This document shows positions 8,974 to 18,832 of a stretch of DNA of 64,000 nucleotides, piece by piece. Location: NCBI RefSeq assembly GCF_000425365.1, contig NZ_AUDH01000004.1, positions 172,333 to 236,332 of the forward strand, read 5' to 3'. Under the pieces are notes generated by a model that worked only from the letters and a program-made list of their open reading frames with translations, searched no databases and was not told where the DNA came from. A program made the position numbers and the translations under genes. The stretch is from Rubritepida flocculans DSM 14296 (lineage in GTDB: Bacteria > Pseudomonadota > Alphaproteobacteria > Acetobacterales > Acetobacteraceae). Numbering within the stretch: the first letter of the stretch is position 1; every line of letters begins with the position of its first letter.

Positions 8974-10038
8974 TCAGAGCGGGGCCACCCGGTTCCCGGG
9001 CAGGGTCTGGATGCGGCCTTCCAGCTCCAGCTCGAGCAGGGCCGCGGCGAGTTGCGAGCGCGATAGCTGGCAGCGGCGGCCCAACTCGTCAACCGAGATC
9101 GGCGCGCCAGCCATGGATTCAAGCACTTGGGCCGTGAGTCCGAGGTCAGGAGGCGCTTCCTCCCCCTCCTCCGCCGGAGGTTCGGGCAGCTCCGCGAGGC
9201 GCAGCAGCGGGGCGGCGGAGGGGGCGGCGGGCAGATGGTCCAGCACGTCGCTCGCACTTTCCACCAGGCGCGCGCCGCGCTTGATCAGGTCATTCGCGCC
9301 CCGGGCGCGCGGGTCGAGCGGGTGGCCGGGCACGGCGTAGAGTTCGCGCCCCGCCTCGGCCGCCAGGCGCGCGGTGATGAGGGTGCCCGACTGCAGCGCC
9401 GCCTCGACCACCACCACCCCGAGCGAGAGCCCGGCAACGATACGGTTGCGGCGCGGGAAGTGCCGGGCGAAGGGCGCGGCGCCAAGCGGCGCCTCGGAGA
9501 GCACCAGCCCGCCTTCGGCGACGATCCGCGCCTGGAGCTTCGCGTGTTCGGGCGGGTAGGGCCGGTCGAGCCCGCCCGCGATGGCCGCGATCGTCCGCCC
9601 GGAGCGGAGCGCCCCCTCATGCGCCGCACCGTCAATGCCGCGCGCGAGGCCCGAGACCACGGCCACGCCGCGCGCGGCGAGCGCATCGGCCAGATCCTCG
9701 GCGAAGCGTCGTCCCAGGGCCGAGGCGTTGCGCGCCCCCACCAGCGCCACGGCCGCGGCGTCGAGCGCGGCAAGATCGCCCTCGGCGGCGAGCAGCAGCG
9801 GCGCGTCCTCCAGCAAGGCGAGCAGGGGCGGGTAGGGGGCGTGACCGAAAAAGAGGAGATGCGCGCCGCGCCGGGCCAGCGCCTCCATCTCCCGCTGGGC
9901 CGAGTCGCGCGGGAAGGCGCGCGGGCCGAGCGCCTCCAGCGCCGCCTCGGGACTGCCATGCCGGGCGAGGAGGCGGCGGTGCAGGGTGGGGCCCACGCCC
10001 TCGGTGCGGGCGAGGCGGAACAGGGCCTCCGCGTTCAT
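8974..10038 (-). CDS. dprA: DNA-processing protein DprA
   Basis: A 354-residue protein that loads RecA onto incoming single-stranded DNA in natural transformation. The start is the ATG at 10036-10038 (MNAEALFRLARTEGVGP), and longer readings run into plsY. An N-terminal helical region is followed by the extended Rossmann fold with VALVGARNASALG, SGLARGIDGAAHEGAL and GGLDRPYPPEH motifs, all DprA/Smf hallmarks, then a C-terminal DprA winged helix (about 295-354, SVDELGRRCQLS). It lies between plsY and topA on the same strand. The window holds no other competence gene. Confidence 0.93.
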   Translation of the reverse strand: MNAEALFRLARTEGVGPTLHRRLLARHGSPEAALEALGPRAFPRDSAQREMEALARRGAHLLFFGHAPYPPLLALLEDAPLLLAAEGDLAALDAAAVALVGARNASALGRRFAEDLADALAARGVAVVSGLARGIDGAAHEGALRSGRTIAAIAGGLDRPYPPEHAKLQARIVAEGGLVLSEAPLGAAPFARHFPRRNRIVAGLSLGVVVVEAALQSGTLITARLAAEAGRELYAVPGHPLDPRARGANDLIKRGARLVESASDVLDHLPAAPSAAPLLRLAELPEPPAEEGEEAPPDLGLTAQVLESMAGAPISVDELGRRCQLSRSQLAAALLELELEGRIQTLPGNRVAPL

Positions 10039-10063
10039 GCCTGTCGCGCCCCCGGGCGCCGCC

Positions 10064-10663
10064 TCATCGCTTCTCCCCGATGCGCGGCTCGATGCCCGCC
10101 AGCAGGCGACGGATGTTGCCCTCATGCCGCCACGCCACATAGGCGGCGATGACCAGCACGGCGAGGGCGGCGCCGAGCGGCAGCACCAGGAACCCCACGC
10201 CCGCCGCCACCGCCATGGCCGAGAGCGCGCCGACCGAGGAGATGCGCGAGGCCGCCGCCGCCGCAAGCCAGCCCGCCGCCGCCGCGACGAAGACGCCCCA
10301 GCCCAGCCCCAGCAGCACGCCGAGCGCCGTCGCCACGCCCTTGCCGCCCTTGCCGCCGAGCCAGGGCGGGTGACAATGCCCCAGCACCGCCGCCACGGCC
10401 GCAATCGGCGCGGCCGCCGGCCCGAACAGCGTGGCGGCGAGCCAGACGGCGAGCACGCCCTTGCCGAAATCGAGCAGCAGGGTGGCCGCCGCCAGCCCCT
10501 TGCGGCCCGTGCGCAGCACGTTGGTCGCGCCGATGTTGCCCGAGCCGATGGCGCGGATGTCGCCCAGCCCCGCCGCGCGCGTCAGCAGCAGCCCGAAGGG
10601 GATGGAGCCAAGCAGCGCGGCCAGCAGCGCCGCCGCCCCTCCCGCCAGCGCCTCGCCCATCAT
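10064..10663 (-). CDS. plsY: Acyl-phosphate:glycerol-3-phosphate acyltransferase
   Basis: A 199-residue integral membrane enzyme that transfers the acyl group of acyl-phosphate to glycerol-3-phosphate, the first step of phospholipid synthesis. Five hydrophobic helices can be seen. The PlsY motifs are present: GSIPFG near the N-terminus, SGNIGATNVLR, and GGKGGKGVATALGVLL. The start overlaps the stop of the dihydroorotase-like gene by four bases, so translation of the two is coupled. Confidence 0.94.
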   Translation of the reverse strand: MMGEALAGGAAALLAALLGSIPFGLLLTRAAGLGDIRAIGSGNIGATNVLRTGRKGLAAATLLLDFGKGVLAVWLAATLFGPAAAPIAAVAAVLGHCHPPWLGGKGGKGVATALGVLLGLGWGVFVAAAAGWLAAAAASRISSVGALSAMAVAAGVGFLVLPLGAALAVLVIAAYVAWRHEGNIRRLLAGIEPRIGEKR

Positions 10664-11928
10664 CCGAACACGCGCCTCCCGGCCTTGAAGGTGGCGATGA
10701 CCCGGCCCTCCAGCGCTCGCCCGTCGAAGGGCGAGTTCTGCGCCTTGCCCGGAAGCTGGCCCGCCTTCACCTGCCAGGCGCGCTCCAGCGCGATGAGGCA
10801 GAGATCGGCCGGCGCGCCCACGGCCAGCCGCCCTGCCTCGATGCCGAGCAGCGCGGCCGGGCGGCAGGTGAGCAGCGCGAGCGCCGCGGCCAGCGACAGC
10901 GCCCCATTGTGCACCTGCGCCAGCGTCACGCCGAGCAGCGTGGCGAGACCCGCCCCCCCTGCCTCGGCCTGGGCGAAGGGCAGGCGCTTGTCGTCCGCGT
11001 CGCGCGGCTGGTGGTCGGAGGCGATGGCGTCCAGCGTGCCGTCGGCCAGCGCGGCGAGCACGGCGAGGCGGTCCTCCTCCCGCCTGAGCGGGGGCGAGAG
11101 CTTGGCGTAGCTGCGGAAATCCCCGATCGCCGTCTCGTTCAGGTCGAAATAGGGCGGGGCCGTGTCGGCCGTCACGGCCAGGCCCTCGGCCTTGGCGGCG
11201 CGGATGAGGTCGAGCGCGGCGGCGGTGCTGACATGGGCGAAATGCACATGCCCGCCGGTGAGGCGGGCCAGCGCGATGTCGCGCGCGACCATGATGGCCT
11301 CGGCCGCGGCGGGGATGCCGGGCAGGCCCATGCGGGTGGCGAGCTCGCCCTCCGTCGCCGCGCCGCCGGCGGCGAGGCTCGGCTCCTCGGGATGCTGCAC
11401 CACCATCGCGCCGAAGGCGCGCGCGTAGGAAAGGGCAAGGCGCATGGTCCGCGCGGAGCCGATGGCGCGCCGACCGTCGGTGAAGGCGATGGCCCCCGCC
11501 TCGCGCAGCAGCCCGTATTCCGAGAGTTCCTGCCCCGCGCAGCCCTTGGTGGCCGCCGCATAGGGCAGCAGGCTGACTCTGCCGGTCGCCTCGCCGCGGC
11601 GGATCGCGAACTCGATCAGCGCGGGATCGTCCAGCGCGGGGTCCGTATCGGGCAGCAGGCAGAGCGTGGTGATGCCGCCCGCGGCGGCGGCCTCGGCGGC
11701 GGAGGCGATGGTCTCGCGGTGTTCGGCCCCGGGCTCGCCCAGCGCGGCACGCATGTCCACGAGGCCGGGGCAGAGCAGCGCCCCCCCGGCGTCCAGCCGC
11801 TCCGCCTCATCGGCCGCGGCGCCGGTGAGCGAGGCGATGCGCCCGCCCTCGATGAGCAGCGCGCCCGGCGCGTCGAGGCCCGAGGCCGGGTCGAGCAGCC
11901 GGGCATTGGTGATGAGCAGCGGCCTCAT
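10660..11928 (-). CDS. pyrC': Dihydroorotase-like protein, probably catalytically inactive (PyrC')
   Basis: A 422-residue amidohydrolase-fold protein starting at the ATG 11926-11928 (MRPLLITNARLLDP). The position that carries the metal-binding HxH of true dihydroorotases (DxHVHLREPG) reads VDMRAALGEPG, and the later PHH element reads APPYF, so metal ligands are missing. One His (HVHFAHVS) and the Asp of SDHQP remain. Such proteins are known beside pyrB, for example in Pseudomonas, where they act as structural partners of aspartate carbamoyltransferase. A real dihydroorotase would have to be elsewhere in the genome. Gene overlaps on both sides place it in a pyrB-GNAT-pyrC'-plsY operon. Confidence 0.85.
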   Translation of the reverse strand: MRPLLITNARLLDPASGLDAPGALLIEGGRIASLTGAAADEAERLDAGGALLCPGLVDMRAALGEPGAEHRETIASAAEAAAAGGITTLCLLPDTDPALDDPALIEFAIRRGEATGRVSLLPYAAATKGCAGQELSEYGLLREAGAIAFTDGRRAIGSARTMRLALSYARAFGAMVVQHPEEPSLAAGGAATEGELATRMGLPGIPAAAEAIMVARDIALARLTGGHVHFAHVSTAAALDLIRAAKAEGLAVTADTAPPYFDLNETAIGDFRSYAKLSPPLRREEDRLAVLAALADGTLDAIASDHQPRDADDKRLPFAQAEAGGAGLATLLGVTLAQVHNGALSLAAALALLTCRPAALLGIEAGRLAVGAPADLCLIALERAWQVKAGQLPGKAQNSPFDGRALEGRVIATFKAGRRVFG

Positions 11929-12359
11929 GCCACCTCCCGCCGCATGTACACGCGCTCGAAGCCCTTCTCCTGGGCGCGGTGGGTCTCGCGGAAGCCGAGG
12001 CGGGCGTAGAGCGCGATGTTCGCCTCCATCCGGGCGTGGGTGTAGAGCGTGACGGCGGGCAGGCCGCGCCGGCGCGCCTCCTCGATCGCGAAGGCGACGA
12101 GCCGGCGCCCGAGCCCCCGCCCCTGCGCGGCCGGGGCCACCGCCACATTGTCGAGCAGCAGGGCGTCCGGCTGCGCGACCAGCACGCAGAGCGCCTGGCC
12201 CCCCTCGTCCCACCAGAGCTCGCCCGCGGCGATGCGCGCGGCGTAGTCGTCGCCCATCGGGCCGGGCTCGCGCCCGATCACGGGGATCCAGGCGGCATAG
12301 GCGGCGCGGACAAGGGCGCGCGCGGCCTCGGCCTCGTCGGGGCGGGCGGGGCGCGGCAT
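11925..12359 (-). CDS. GNAT family N-acetyltransferase
   Basis: A 144-residue acetyltransferase. The acetyl-CoA motif A is clear (VAVAPAAQGRGLGRRL, pattern QxxGxG), followed by a C-terminal NIALYARLGFRE motif B. The acceptor is unknown. The gene is inserted between pyrB and pyrC' with a one-base overlap to pyrB and a four-base overlap to pyrC'. This suggests it is co-translated with pyrimidine genes, although a functional link is not shown. Confidence 0.85.
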   Translation of the reverse strand: MPRPARPDEAEAARALVRAAYAAWIPVIGREPGPMGDDYAARIAAGELWWDEGGQALCVLVAQPDALLLDNVAVAPAAQGRGLGRRLVAFAIEEARRRGLPAVTLYTHARMEANIALYARLGFRETHRAQEKGFERVYMRREVA

Positions 12360-13312
12360 CAGGCGTTCCGCCGCAGGCCGCGGGCCAGCACGTCGAGCAC
12401 GGCCATGCGCACCGCGACCCCCATCTCCACCTGCTCGCCGATCACGCTGCGCTCGGGGTCGTCGGCGATGGCGCTGTCGATCTCCACGCCGCGGTTCATC
12501 GGGCCGGGGTGCATCACGATGGCGTCGGGCCGCGCATGCCGCAGCTTCGCCGCGTCCAGCCCGTAGAAGCGGAAGAACTCTCGGGCCGAGGGAACGAGCC
12601 CCGCCGCCATGCGCTCGCGCTGCAGGCGCAGCATCATCACCACATCGGCATCCGAGAGGCCCGCGCGCATGTCGTGGTGCACTTCGACGCCGAGCCGCGC
12701 CGCGGCGGCGGGGATGAGGGTGGGCGGGCCGACGATCCTCACCCGCGCCCCCATGGCCGAGAGCAGGTGGATGTTGCTGCGCGCCACGCGCGAGTGCAGC
12801 ACATCCCCGCAGATGGCCACGACGAGCCCCTGCAGCCGCCCCTTGCGGCGGCGGATGGTCAGCGCATCGAGCAGCGCCTGGGTCGGGTGCTCATGGGTGC
12901 CGTCGCCGGCATTGATCACCGCCGCATCCACCTTCTGCGCAAGCAGCGCGGGCGCGCCGGACTGCGCGTGGCGCACCACCAGCAGGTCCGTGTTCATGGC
13001 GTTCAGCGTGGCGGCGGTGTCGAGCAGCGTTTCGCCTTTGTTCACGCTGCTCGTGCTCACGCTCATGTTCACGATGTCGGCGCCCAGCCGCTTGCCGGCG
13101 AGTTCGAAGCTCGTGCGGGTGCGGGTACTGTCCTCGAAGAAGAGGTTGATCAGGGTGCGGCCCTTGAGGAGGTCCCGTTGCGTCTTTCCCTGCCGGTTGA
13201 GCAGCGCGTAGGACTCCGCGAGATCAAGCAGCGCCGAGATGTGCGGCGGCTGCAGCCCCTCGATGGCGAGGAGGTGGCGCCCGGGCAGGATCGGATAGGT
13301 GAAGCCGCTCAT
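12359..13312 (-). CDS. pyrB: Aspartate carbamoyltransferase catalytic subunit
   Basis: A 317-residue enzyme joining carbamoyl phosphate and aspartate in pyrimidine synthesis. The carbamoyl-phosphate loop [13 protein letters not shown] (about 55-67), the HPTQALLD motif and the aspartate-binding region ([10 protein letters not shown]) are all present. No regulatory pyrI gene follows. The inactive dihydroorotase homologue downstream suggests a PyrB-PyrC' complex of the Pseudomonas type. The divergent T1SS operon starts 148 bases away. Confidence 0.95.
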   Translation of the reverse strand: MSGFTYPILPGRHLLAIEGLQPPHISALLDLAESYALLNRQGKTQRDLLKGRTLINLFFEDSTRTRTSFELAGKRLGADIVNMSVSTSSVNKGETLLDTAATLNAMNTDLLVVRHAQSGAPALLAQKVDAAVINAGDGTHEHPTQALLDALTIRRRKGRLQGLVVAICGDVLHSRVARSNIHLLSAMGARVRIVGPPTLIPAAAARLGVEVHHDMRAGLSDADVVMMLRLQRERMAAGLVPSAREFFRFYGLDAAKLRHARPDAIVMHPGPMNRGVEIDSAIADDPERSVIGEQVEMGVAVRMAVLDVLARGLRRNA

Positions 13313-13460
13313 CGCCCCCCTTCTACCCCCGGATCGGCCGGCCGGAAATCATGGGGGCGGCGGGGGAGGATGGGCGTTGGAAGGCACCGCGCCGCGTGTT
13401 ACCTCGCAGCGCCTGGGCGGCGCGCGGCGCGCCGCCGGGCAGGCGCCAGGATGACGCAGC

Positions 13461-15239
13461 ATGTCTGAGACCGCCGGCCGGCCCGCGCGCAAGGATCCGC
13501 TGGAACGCGCCCTCGAGTCGGTGCGGGCGCAGTTCTTGGCGGTCTTCGCCTTTTCGGGCGTGGTGAACGCGCTGCAGCTCGTCGTGCCGCTGTACATGCT
13601 CCAGCTCTTCGACCGGGTGCTGGCCGCGCGGAACATTGACACGCTGATCCACCTCACCGTCATCACCGTCTTCGGCTTGGTGGTTATGGCTGTGCTGGAA
13701 GCGACGCGCAGCATCGTGATGCAGCGCCTCGCCGCCTGGGTGGAGTGGCGCGCCGCGCCGGCCGTGTTCGACCGCGCGCTGGAGGCGCAGCTTCGCGGCC
13801 AGCCCGCCGGCATGGAGGCGCTGCGCGATCTGCAGACGCTGCGCGGCTTCCTCGCCTCGCCGTCCTCGCTCGTGCTGAACGACATCCCCTGGGCCCCGGT
13901 CTATTTCGCGGTGATCTTCCTCATCCACCCGCTGCTCGGCTGGGTGGCGCTCGGCGGCGCGCTGGCCCTCTTCGGCCTGACCGTGCTGTCCGAGGCGCTG
14001 ACGGCGCGGCTGCTGCGCGAGGCCGCGCCGACCGTCACGGCCGCGCAGCGCAGTGCGGAGGCCATGGCGCGCAACGCGCTGGCCATCGATGCGCTGGGCA
14101 TGGGCCGGGCGGTGCGCGAACGCTGGCAGCGCCGCCTCGCCGAGGCGCAGCCCGGGCTGCTCAAGGCGGGCGACCGTTCGGCCATCATCCTCGCCGCCAC
14201 CAAGTTCGCCCGCTTCGGGGTGCAGGTGGCGGTGCTCGGGCTCGGGGCCTTCCTGGTGCTGCGCCAGGAAGCCACGCCCGGCGCCTCCATCGCTGCCTCC
14301 ATCATCATGGCCCGCGCCCTCGCGCCCGTGGAGCAGCTCATCGGCGGCTGGCGGCAGCTCGTGCTGGCGCGCCAGGCGCGCGCGCGGCTGCGCGCCTTCC
14401 TCGCACGCCCGCCGCTACGCCCCACGGGCACCGCCCCGCCCGTCACGGAGGGGCGGCTCACGGCGGAGCGCGTGGTCTTCGGCTTCGCCGGCCAGGGCGC
14501 CCCGCTGATCAAGGGGGTGAGCCTCGCGCTCTCGCCCGGCGAGGGGCTGGCGCTGATCGGGCCCTCGGCGGCGGGGAAATCCACCCTGCTGCGGCTGCTC
14601 GCCGGAAGCCTGCCGCCGCAGCAGGGCACCGTGCGCCTCGACGGGGCGGATGTGTTCCTCTGGCCGCGCGAGGATTTCGGGCGCCATGTCGGCTATCTGC
14701 CGCAGGAGGTGGAACTGTTCTCCGGCACCGTGCTCGAGAACATCACCCGGCTCGGCCCGCCCGACCCGGAGGCCGCCTTCGCCGCCGCCCGGCGCGCCGC
14801 CTGCCACGACATGATCCTGCGCCTTCCCCAGGGCTACGACACCGAGATCGGCGAGGGCGGCCAGCACCTCTCGGGCGGGCAGCGGCAGATGATCGGCCTC
14901 GCCCGCGCCCTCTATGGCGGGCCGAAGCTCCTGCTGCTCGACGAGCCCAACTCCAACCTCGACGGCGAGACCGAGGCGCGGCTGACCGAAGCGCTGCTCT
15001 CGCTCAAGGCGGCGGGGACGAGCTTCGTCGTCGTTTCGCACCGCCCCGCGCTGCTCAAGGCGGTGGACAAGGTGATGGTGCTGCGCGAGGGCGCGGTGGA
15101 GGCCTTCGGCCCGCGCGATGAGGTGCTGGCGCGGCTGATGGGCGGCCCGCGCGCGGGCATGCCGCTGCCGCCCGGGGTGGCGGCCTTGCGTCCGCCCCCC
15201 GGCGCGCCCCCGCCCGCGGCGACCGGAGGCGGGGCATGA
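13461..15239 (+). CDS. Type I secretion system permease/ATPase (PrtD family)
   Basis: A 592-residue ABC half-transporter. The N-terminal membrane domain (about 25-310) has several helices, starting FLAVFAFSGVVNALQLVVPLYMLQLFDRVL. The nucleotide-binding domain follows (about 325-560), with Walker A GPSAAGKST, signature LSGGQRQ and Walker B LLLLDEPNSNLD. PrtD-type transporters export RTX proteins and proteases lacking a cleaved signal peptide, together with a HlyD-like adaptor and TolC. The adaptor gene overlaps by four bases. Neither a TolC gene nor an RTX cargo is visible in the window. Confidence 0.92.
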   Translation: MSETAGRPARKDPLERALESVRAQFLAVFAFSGVVNALQLVVPLYMLQLFDRVLAARNIDTLIHLTVITVFGLVVMAVLEATRSIVMQRLAAWVEWRAAPAVFDRALEAQLRGQPAGMEALRDLQTLRGFLASPSSLVLNDIPWAPVYFAVIFLIHPLLGWVALGGALALFGLTVLSEALTARLLREAAPTVTAAQRSAEAMARNALAIDALGMGRAVRERWQRRLAEAQPGLLKAGDRSAIILAATKFARFGVQVAVLGLGAFLVLRQEATPGASIAASIIMARALAPVEQLIGGWRQLVLARQARARLRAFLARPPLRPTGTAPPVTEGRLTAERVVFGFAGQGAPLIKGVSLALSPGEGLALIGPSAAGKSTLLRLLAGSLPPQQGTVRLDGADVFLWPREDFGRHVGYLPQEVELFSGTVLENITRLGPPDPEAAFAAARRAACHDMILRLPQGYDTEIGEGGQHLSGGQRQMIGLARALYGGPKLLLLDEPNSNLDGETEARLTEALLSLKAAGTSFVVVSHRPALLKAVDKVMVLREGAVEAFGPRDEVLARLMGGPRAGMPLPPGVAALRPPPGAPPPAATGGGA

Positions 15240-16552
15240 GCGCCAGCGCCGCCGCGCCCTTCGACGCCGAACGCCCGCCCACCCGGCGGGTGCTGGGCTT
15301 CGGCCTGCTGGTGTGCATCGGCCTGTTCGGCGGCTTCATGGCCTGGGCCACCCTCGCGCCGCTGGCCGAGGCCACCCTCGCCCCCGGCCAGATCCGCGTC
15401 GAGGGCATGCGCCGGACTCTGCAGCACCTCGAGGGCGGCGTGGTGCGCGAGATCCTCGTGCGCGACGGAGACCGGGTGCAGGCGGGCCAGGTGGTGATGC
15501 GCCTGGACACCATCCAGGCCGAAAGCACGCGCGAGGCGTTGCGCGCGACCCGCGCGGCGCTGGCCGCCCAGGCCGCCCGCCTCGCCGCCGAGGCCGAGGA
15601 CGCGCCCGCCATCGCCTTCCCCGACTGGCTGCGCCGCAGCGAAGATCCCCGCGCGCGCGAGGCGATGGCCGGGCAGGCCGCGCTCTTCGCCGCCCGCCGC
15701 GCGGCGCTGGAGAGCCAGCTCGCCATCGCCGAGGCGCGCGAGCAGCAGGGCCGCGCCTCCATGGAGGCCGCCCAGGGGCAGCTCCGCGCCGCCCGCCGTC
15801 AGCTCGAGCTGGTGATCCAGGAGGAGGCGATGCGGCGCGGCCTGGTGAGCCAGGGCCTGTCGCGCCTGCCCGAACTCCTGGCCGTGCAGCGCGCCCGTGC
15901 GGGCGCCGAGGGGACCATCGAGGAGCTGATCGCGCAGATCGCCCGCGCCGAGGCGCAGGTGGCCGAGGCGCAGAGCCTCGCGCGCAACGCCCGCAACGCC
16001 CGCGTGCAGGAGGTCGCGGCCGAATCGCGCGAGGTGGCCGGGCGGCTCGCCGAGACGGAGGAGCGGCTGCGCGCCGCCGAGGACGTCGCCCAGCGGCGCG
16101 AAATCCTGGCGCCCGAGGCGGGCACCATCGTCAACCTTCGCCTGTTCACGGTGGGCGGGGTGGTGCGCCCCGGCGATCCGCTGATGGACCTCGTGCCCGA
16201 TCAGGACGCGCTGGTGGCGGAGGTGCAGATCCAGCCCCTCGACATCGACATGGTGCATGTGGGGTTGCGCGCGGATGTGCGCCTGACCGCCTTCCGCCAG
16301 GGCGTCGTCCCGGCGCTCGAGGGTCGCGTCAGCTTCGTCGCGGCGGACGCGACGAACGACCCGCAGACGCGGATGACCTATTACCGCGCCTTTATCACCC
16401 TCGTGCCCGGGCAGATCGAGCGGCTGCCCGGCGTGTTCCTCGCCCCCGGCATGCCGGTGGAGGCGCATATCGTCACCGGGCAGCGCAGCCTCTGGCGCTA
16501 CCTCACCCAGCCACTGCGCGAGAGCATGCGCCGCGCCTTCACGGAGAACTGA
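15236..16552 (+). CDS. HlyD family type I secretion periplasmic adaptor subunit
   Basis: A 438-residue membrane-fusion protein. One transmembrane helix near residues 20-42 (VLGFGLLVCIGLFGGFMAWA) is followed by a biotinyl-lipoyl half-motif (LEGGVVREILVRDGDRVQAG), a long Ala/Glu/Arg coiled coil (about 95-275), and a C-terminal beta-barrel with IVNLRLFTVGGVVRPGDPL. It links the PrtD-like ABC transporter to an outer-membrane channel. It overlaps the transporter gene by four bases (ATGA) and converges with ruvX, with a 14-base overlap at the 3' ends. Confidence 0.92.
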   Translation: MSASAAAPFDAERPPTRRVLGFGLLVCIGLFGGFMAWATLAPLAEATLAPGQIRVEGMRRTLQHLEGGVVREILVRDGDRVQAGQVVMRLDTIQAESTREALRATRAALAAQAARLAAEAEDAPAIAFPDWLRRSEDPRAREAMAGQAALFAARRAALESQLAIAEAREQQGRASMEAAQGQLRAARRQLELVIQEEAMRRGLVSQGLSRLPELLAVQRARAGAEGTIEELIAQIARAEAQVAEAQSLARNARNARVQEVAAESREVAGRLAETEERLRAAEDVAQRREILAPEAGTIVNLRLFTVGGVVRPGDPLMDLVPDQDALVAEVQIQPLDIDMVHVGLRADVRLTAFRQGVVPALEGRVSFVAADATNDPQTRMTYYRAFITLVPGQIERLPGVFLAPGMPVEAHIVTGQRSLWRYLTQPLRESMRRAFTEN

Positions 16553-17018
16553 TCGGCCCGCGCGTCGCGTCCAGCGCCGCCTGCAGCATCCAGGTGGCGG
16601 CGGCCGCGTCCACCGCCGCGGCGCGCTTGCGGCGGCTGAGATCGGCCTCCTCGATCATCGCCCGGTTCACCGCTGCGGAGGAGAGCCGCTCATCCCACAG
16701 CGCGCAGGGCAGGCCCGTCGCTTCGCTCAGCGCCAGCGCCCAGTCCCGCGCCGCCTGGGCGGCGGGGCCGAGGCTGCCGTCCATGGAAAGCGGCAGCCCC
16801 ACCACCAGCCCCCCCGCCCCCTCCTTGCGGGCGATGGCGGCGATCTCGGCCGCATTGTCGCGCAGCCTGCCCCGCTTCAGCGCCGCATAGGGCGACGCGA
16901 GCAGCAGCGTCACGTCCGAAAGAGCAAGGCCGATGATCCGCCGCCCAGGATCGAGGCCAATCAGCCGCGCCCCGCGCGGCAGGCTTGCGCGCAGCGCCGC
17001 CATGGTGGAGAGAGCCAT
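16539..17018 (-). CDS. ruvX: Holliday junction resolvase-like RuvX (YqgF)
   Basis: A 159-residue RNase H-fold protein. It shows the YqgF signature [15 protein letters not shown] with the first catalytic Asp, the [11 protein letters not shown] motif and the WDERLSS motif with the second acidic residue. The family is implicated in Holliday-junction resolution and in 16S rRNA 5' processing. It is transcribed divergently from gatC with 45 bases between starts, a common gene neighbour in Alphaproteobacteria. Confidence 0.92.
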   Translation of the reverse strand: MALSTMAALRASLPRGARLIGLDPGRRIIGLALSDVTLLLASPYAALKRGRLRDNAAEIAAIARKEGAGGLVVGLPLSMDGSLGPAAQAARDWALALSEATGLPCALWDERLSSAAVNRAMIEEADLSRRKRAAAVDAAAATWMLQAALDATRGPISSP

Positions 17019-17063
17019 GCGGGGCCTTATGCGGCCCGACCCTCACGAACGGAAGTGGATGTC

Positions 17064-17357
17064 ATGTCGCTCGATGCCGCGACGGTGCGTCGCGTCGCCA
17101 ACCTGGCCCGTCTTCGCCTGGAGGAGTCGGAGGTGGAGACCCTGCGGGGCGAACTCAACGGGATTCTCGGCTGGATCGAGCAGTTGCAACAGGTGGACAC
17201 GGAGGGGGTGGAGCCCATGGCGGGCGGCGCGCCCGGCGAGGCGCGGCTGCCCTGGCGCGCCGATGCGGTGACCGATGGCGGCATCGCCGAGAAGGTGCTG
17301 GCCAACGCCCCCGACCGAGAGGGCGCGTATTTCGCGGTGCCGAAGGTGGTCGAGTGA
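17064..17357 (+). CDS. gatC: Asp-tRNA(Asn)/Glu-tRNA(Gln) amidotransferase subunit C
   Basis: A 97-residue small subunit ([19 protein letters not shown]) that stabilises GatA in the amidotransferase. The ATG at 17064 has GGAAG eight bases upstream and is preferred to the GTG at 17055. Its stop overlaps the gatA start by one base (TGATG). The presence of gatCAB implies indirect charging of tRNA-Gln and/or tRNA-Asn. Confidence 0.94.
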   Translation: MSLDAATVRRVANLARLRLEESEVETLRGELNGILGWIEQLQQVDTEGVEPMAGGAPGEARLPWRADAVTDGGIAEKVLANAPDREGAYFAVPKVVE

Positions 17358-18832
17358 TGCGCCCGACGGATCTCACTCTCGCCCAGGGTCTGGATGCGCT
17401 CGAGAGGCGCGAGATTTCGTCGCTCGAACTGACCGACGCCTTCCTCGACGCCATCGAGCGGCTCAACCCGCGGCTCAACGCCTACATCACCGTCACCGCC
17501 GAGGCGGCGCGGGAGGCGGCGCGCGCCTCCGATGCCCGGCGCGCGAAGGGCGAGGCGGGGCCGCTCGAGGGCATCCCCCTCGGCATCAAGGATCTGTTCT
17601 GCACCGAAGGGGTGAGGACCACGGCCGCCTCGCGCATCCTTGGCCCCTTCGTGCCGCCCTACGAGAGCACCGTGACCGCGAACCTCAAGCGCGACGGGGC
17701 GGTGTTCCTGGGCAAGCTGAACATGGACGAGTTCGCCATGGGCTCCTCCAACCTCACCAGCGCCTTCGGCCCGGTGGAGAACCCCTGGTCGCGCGCCAAT
17801 GATCCCTCGAAGCGGCTGGTGCCGGGCGGCTCCTCGGGCGGCTCGGCCGCGGCGGTCGCCGCAAGGCTGGCGATGGGCGCCACCGCCACCGACACCGGCG
17901 GCTCCATCCGCCAGCCCGCGGCCTTCTGCGGCATCGCCGGCATCAAGCCGACCTACGGGCGCTGCTCGCGCTGGGGGATCGTGGCCTTCGCCTCCTCGCT
18001 CGACCAGGCGGGGCCGGTGGCGCGCACGGTGGAGGACAACGCGATCCTCCTCTCCTCCATGGCCGGCCATGACCCGAAGGACAGCACGAGCGCGAACCTC
18101 CCCGTGCCCGATTTCCGCGCCGCGGTGGCGCGCGGGGTGAAGGGGCTGCGCATCGGCGTGCCGGAGGAATACCGCCTGCCCGGCATGCCCGCCGAGATCG
18201 AGGCGCTGTGGGAGCAGGGCCTGGCCTGGCTGCGCGAGGCGGGTGCGGAGACGGTGCCCATTAGCCTGCCGCACACGAAATACGCGCTGCCCACCTATTA
18301 CGTGGTGGCGCCGGCCGAGGCCTCCTCCAACCTTGCCCGCTACGACGGCGTGCGCTTCGGGCTGCGCGAGAACGGCGCGGACCTGAAGGATCTGTACGAG
18401 CGCACCCGCGCGCGCGGCTTCGGCGCGGAGGTGCGCCGGCGCATCATGATCGGCACCTATGTGCTGAGTGCGGGCTATTACGACGCCTACTACCTCAAGG
18501 CGCAGAAGGTGCGCGCGCTGATCCGCCGCGACTTCGAGGAGGCCTGGGCGCAATGCGACGCCATCGTGACGCCGGCCACCCCCTCCGCCGCCTTCGCCAT
18601 GGACGAAAAGCAGGACGACCCGGTGACGATGTACCTCAACGACGTGTTCACCGTGACGGCGAACCTCGCGGGGCTGCCGGGGCTCGCGGTGCCGGCCGGG
18701 CTCGATGCGCAGGGGCTGCCGCTCGGGCTGCAGGTGATCGGCCGTGCCTTCGACGAGGAGACGGTGTTCGCCGTGGGCGGGGCGATCGAGCGCGCGGCGG
18801 GGTTCGACGCAAAGCCGGGGATCATGGCATGA
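17357..18832 (+). CDS. gatA: Asp-tRNA(Asn)/Glu-tRNA(Gln) amidotransferase subunit A
   Basis: A 491-residue amidase-signature enzyme that frees ammonia from glutamine for the amidation of misacylated tRNA. The Ser-cisSer-Lys triad can be placed: Lys in [10 protein letters not shown], then [13 protein letters not shown] and [13 protein letters not shown]. The start at 17357 ([16 protein letters not shown]) is fixed by the overlap with gatC; the open frame upstream of it is not coding-like. It overlaps gatB by four bases. Confidence 0.95.
   Translation: MRPTDLTLAQGLDALERREISSLELTDAFLDAIERLNPRLNAYITVTAEAAREAARASDARRAKGEAGPLEGIPLGIKDLFCTEGVRTTAASRILGPFVPPYESTVTANLKRDGAVFLGKLNMDEFAMGSSNLTSAFGPVENPWSRANDPSKRLVPGGSSGGSAAAVAARLAMGATATDTGGSIRQPAAFCGIAGIKPTYGRCSRWGIVAFASSLDQAGPVARTVEDNAILLSSMAGHDPKDSTSANLPVPDFRAAVARGVKGLRIGVPEEYRLPGMPAEIEALWEQGLAWLREAGAETVPISLPHTKYALPTYYVVAPAEASSNLARYDGVRFGLRENGADLKDLYERTRARGFGAEVRRRIMIGTYVLSAGYYDAYYLKAQKVRALIRRDFEEAWAQCDAIVTPATPSAAFAMDEKQDDPVTMYLNDVFTVTANLAGLPGLAVPAGLDAQGLPLGLQVIGRAFDEETVFAVGGAIERAAGFDAKPGIMA

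Noticed and set aside
4198..9137. Long open frames on the plus strand opposite rnr and topA (over 800 codons each)
   Set aside because: They mirror the codon pattern of the minus-strand genes, are rich in Arg, Gly and Ala, and show no domain motifs. In GC-rich genomes such antisense frames are expected.
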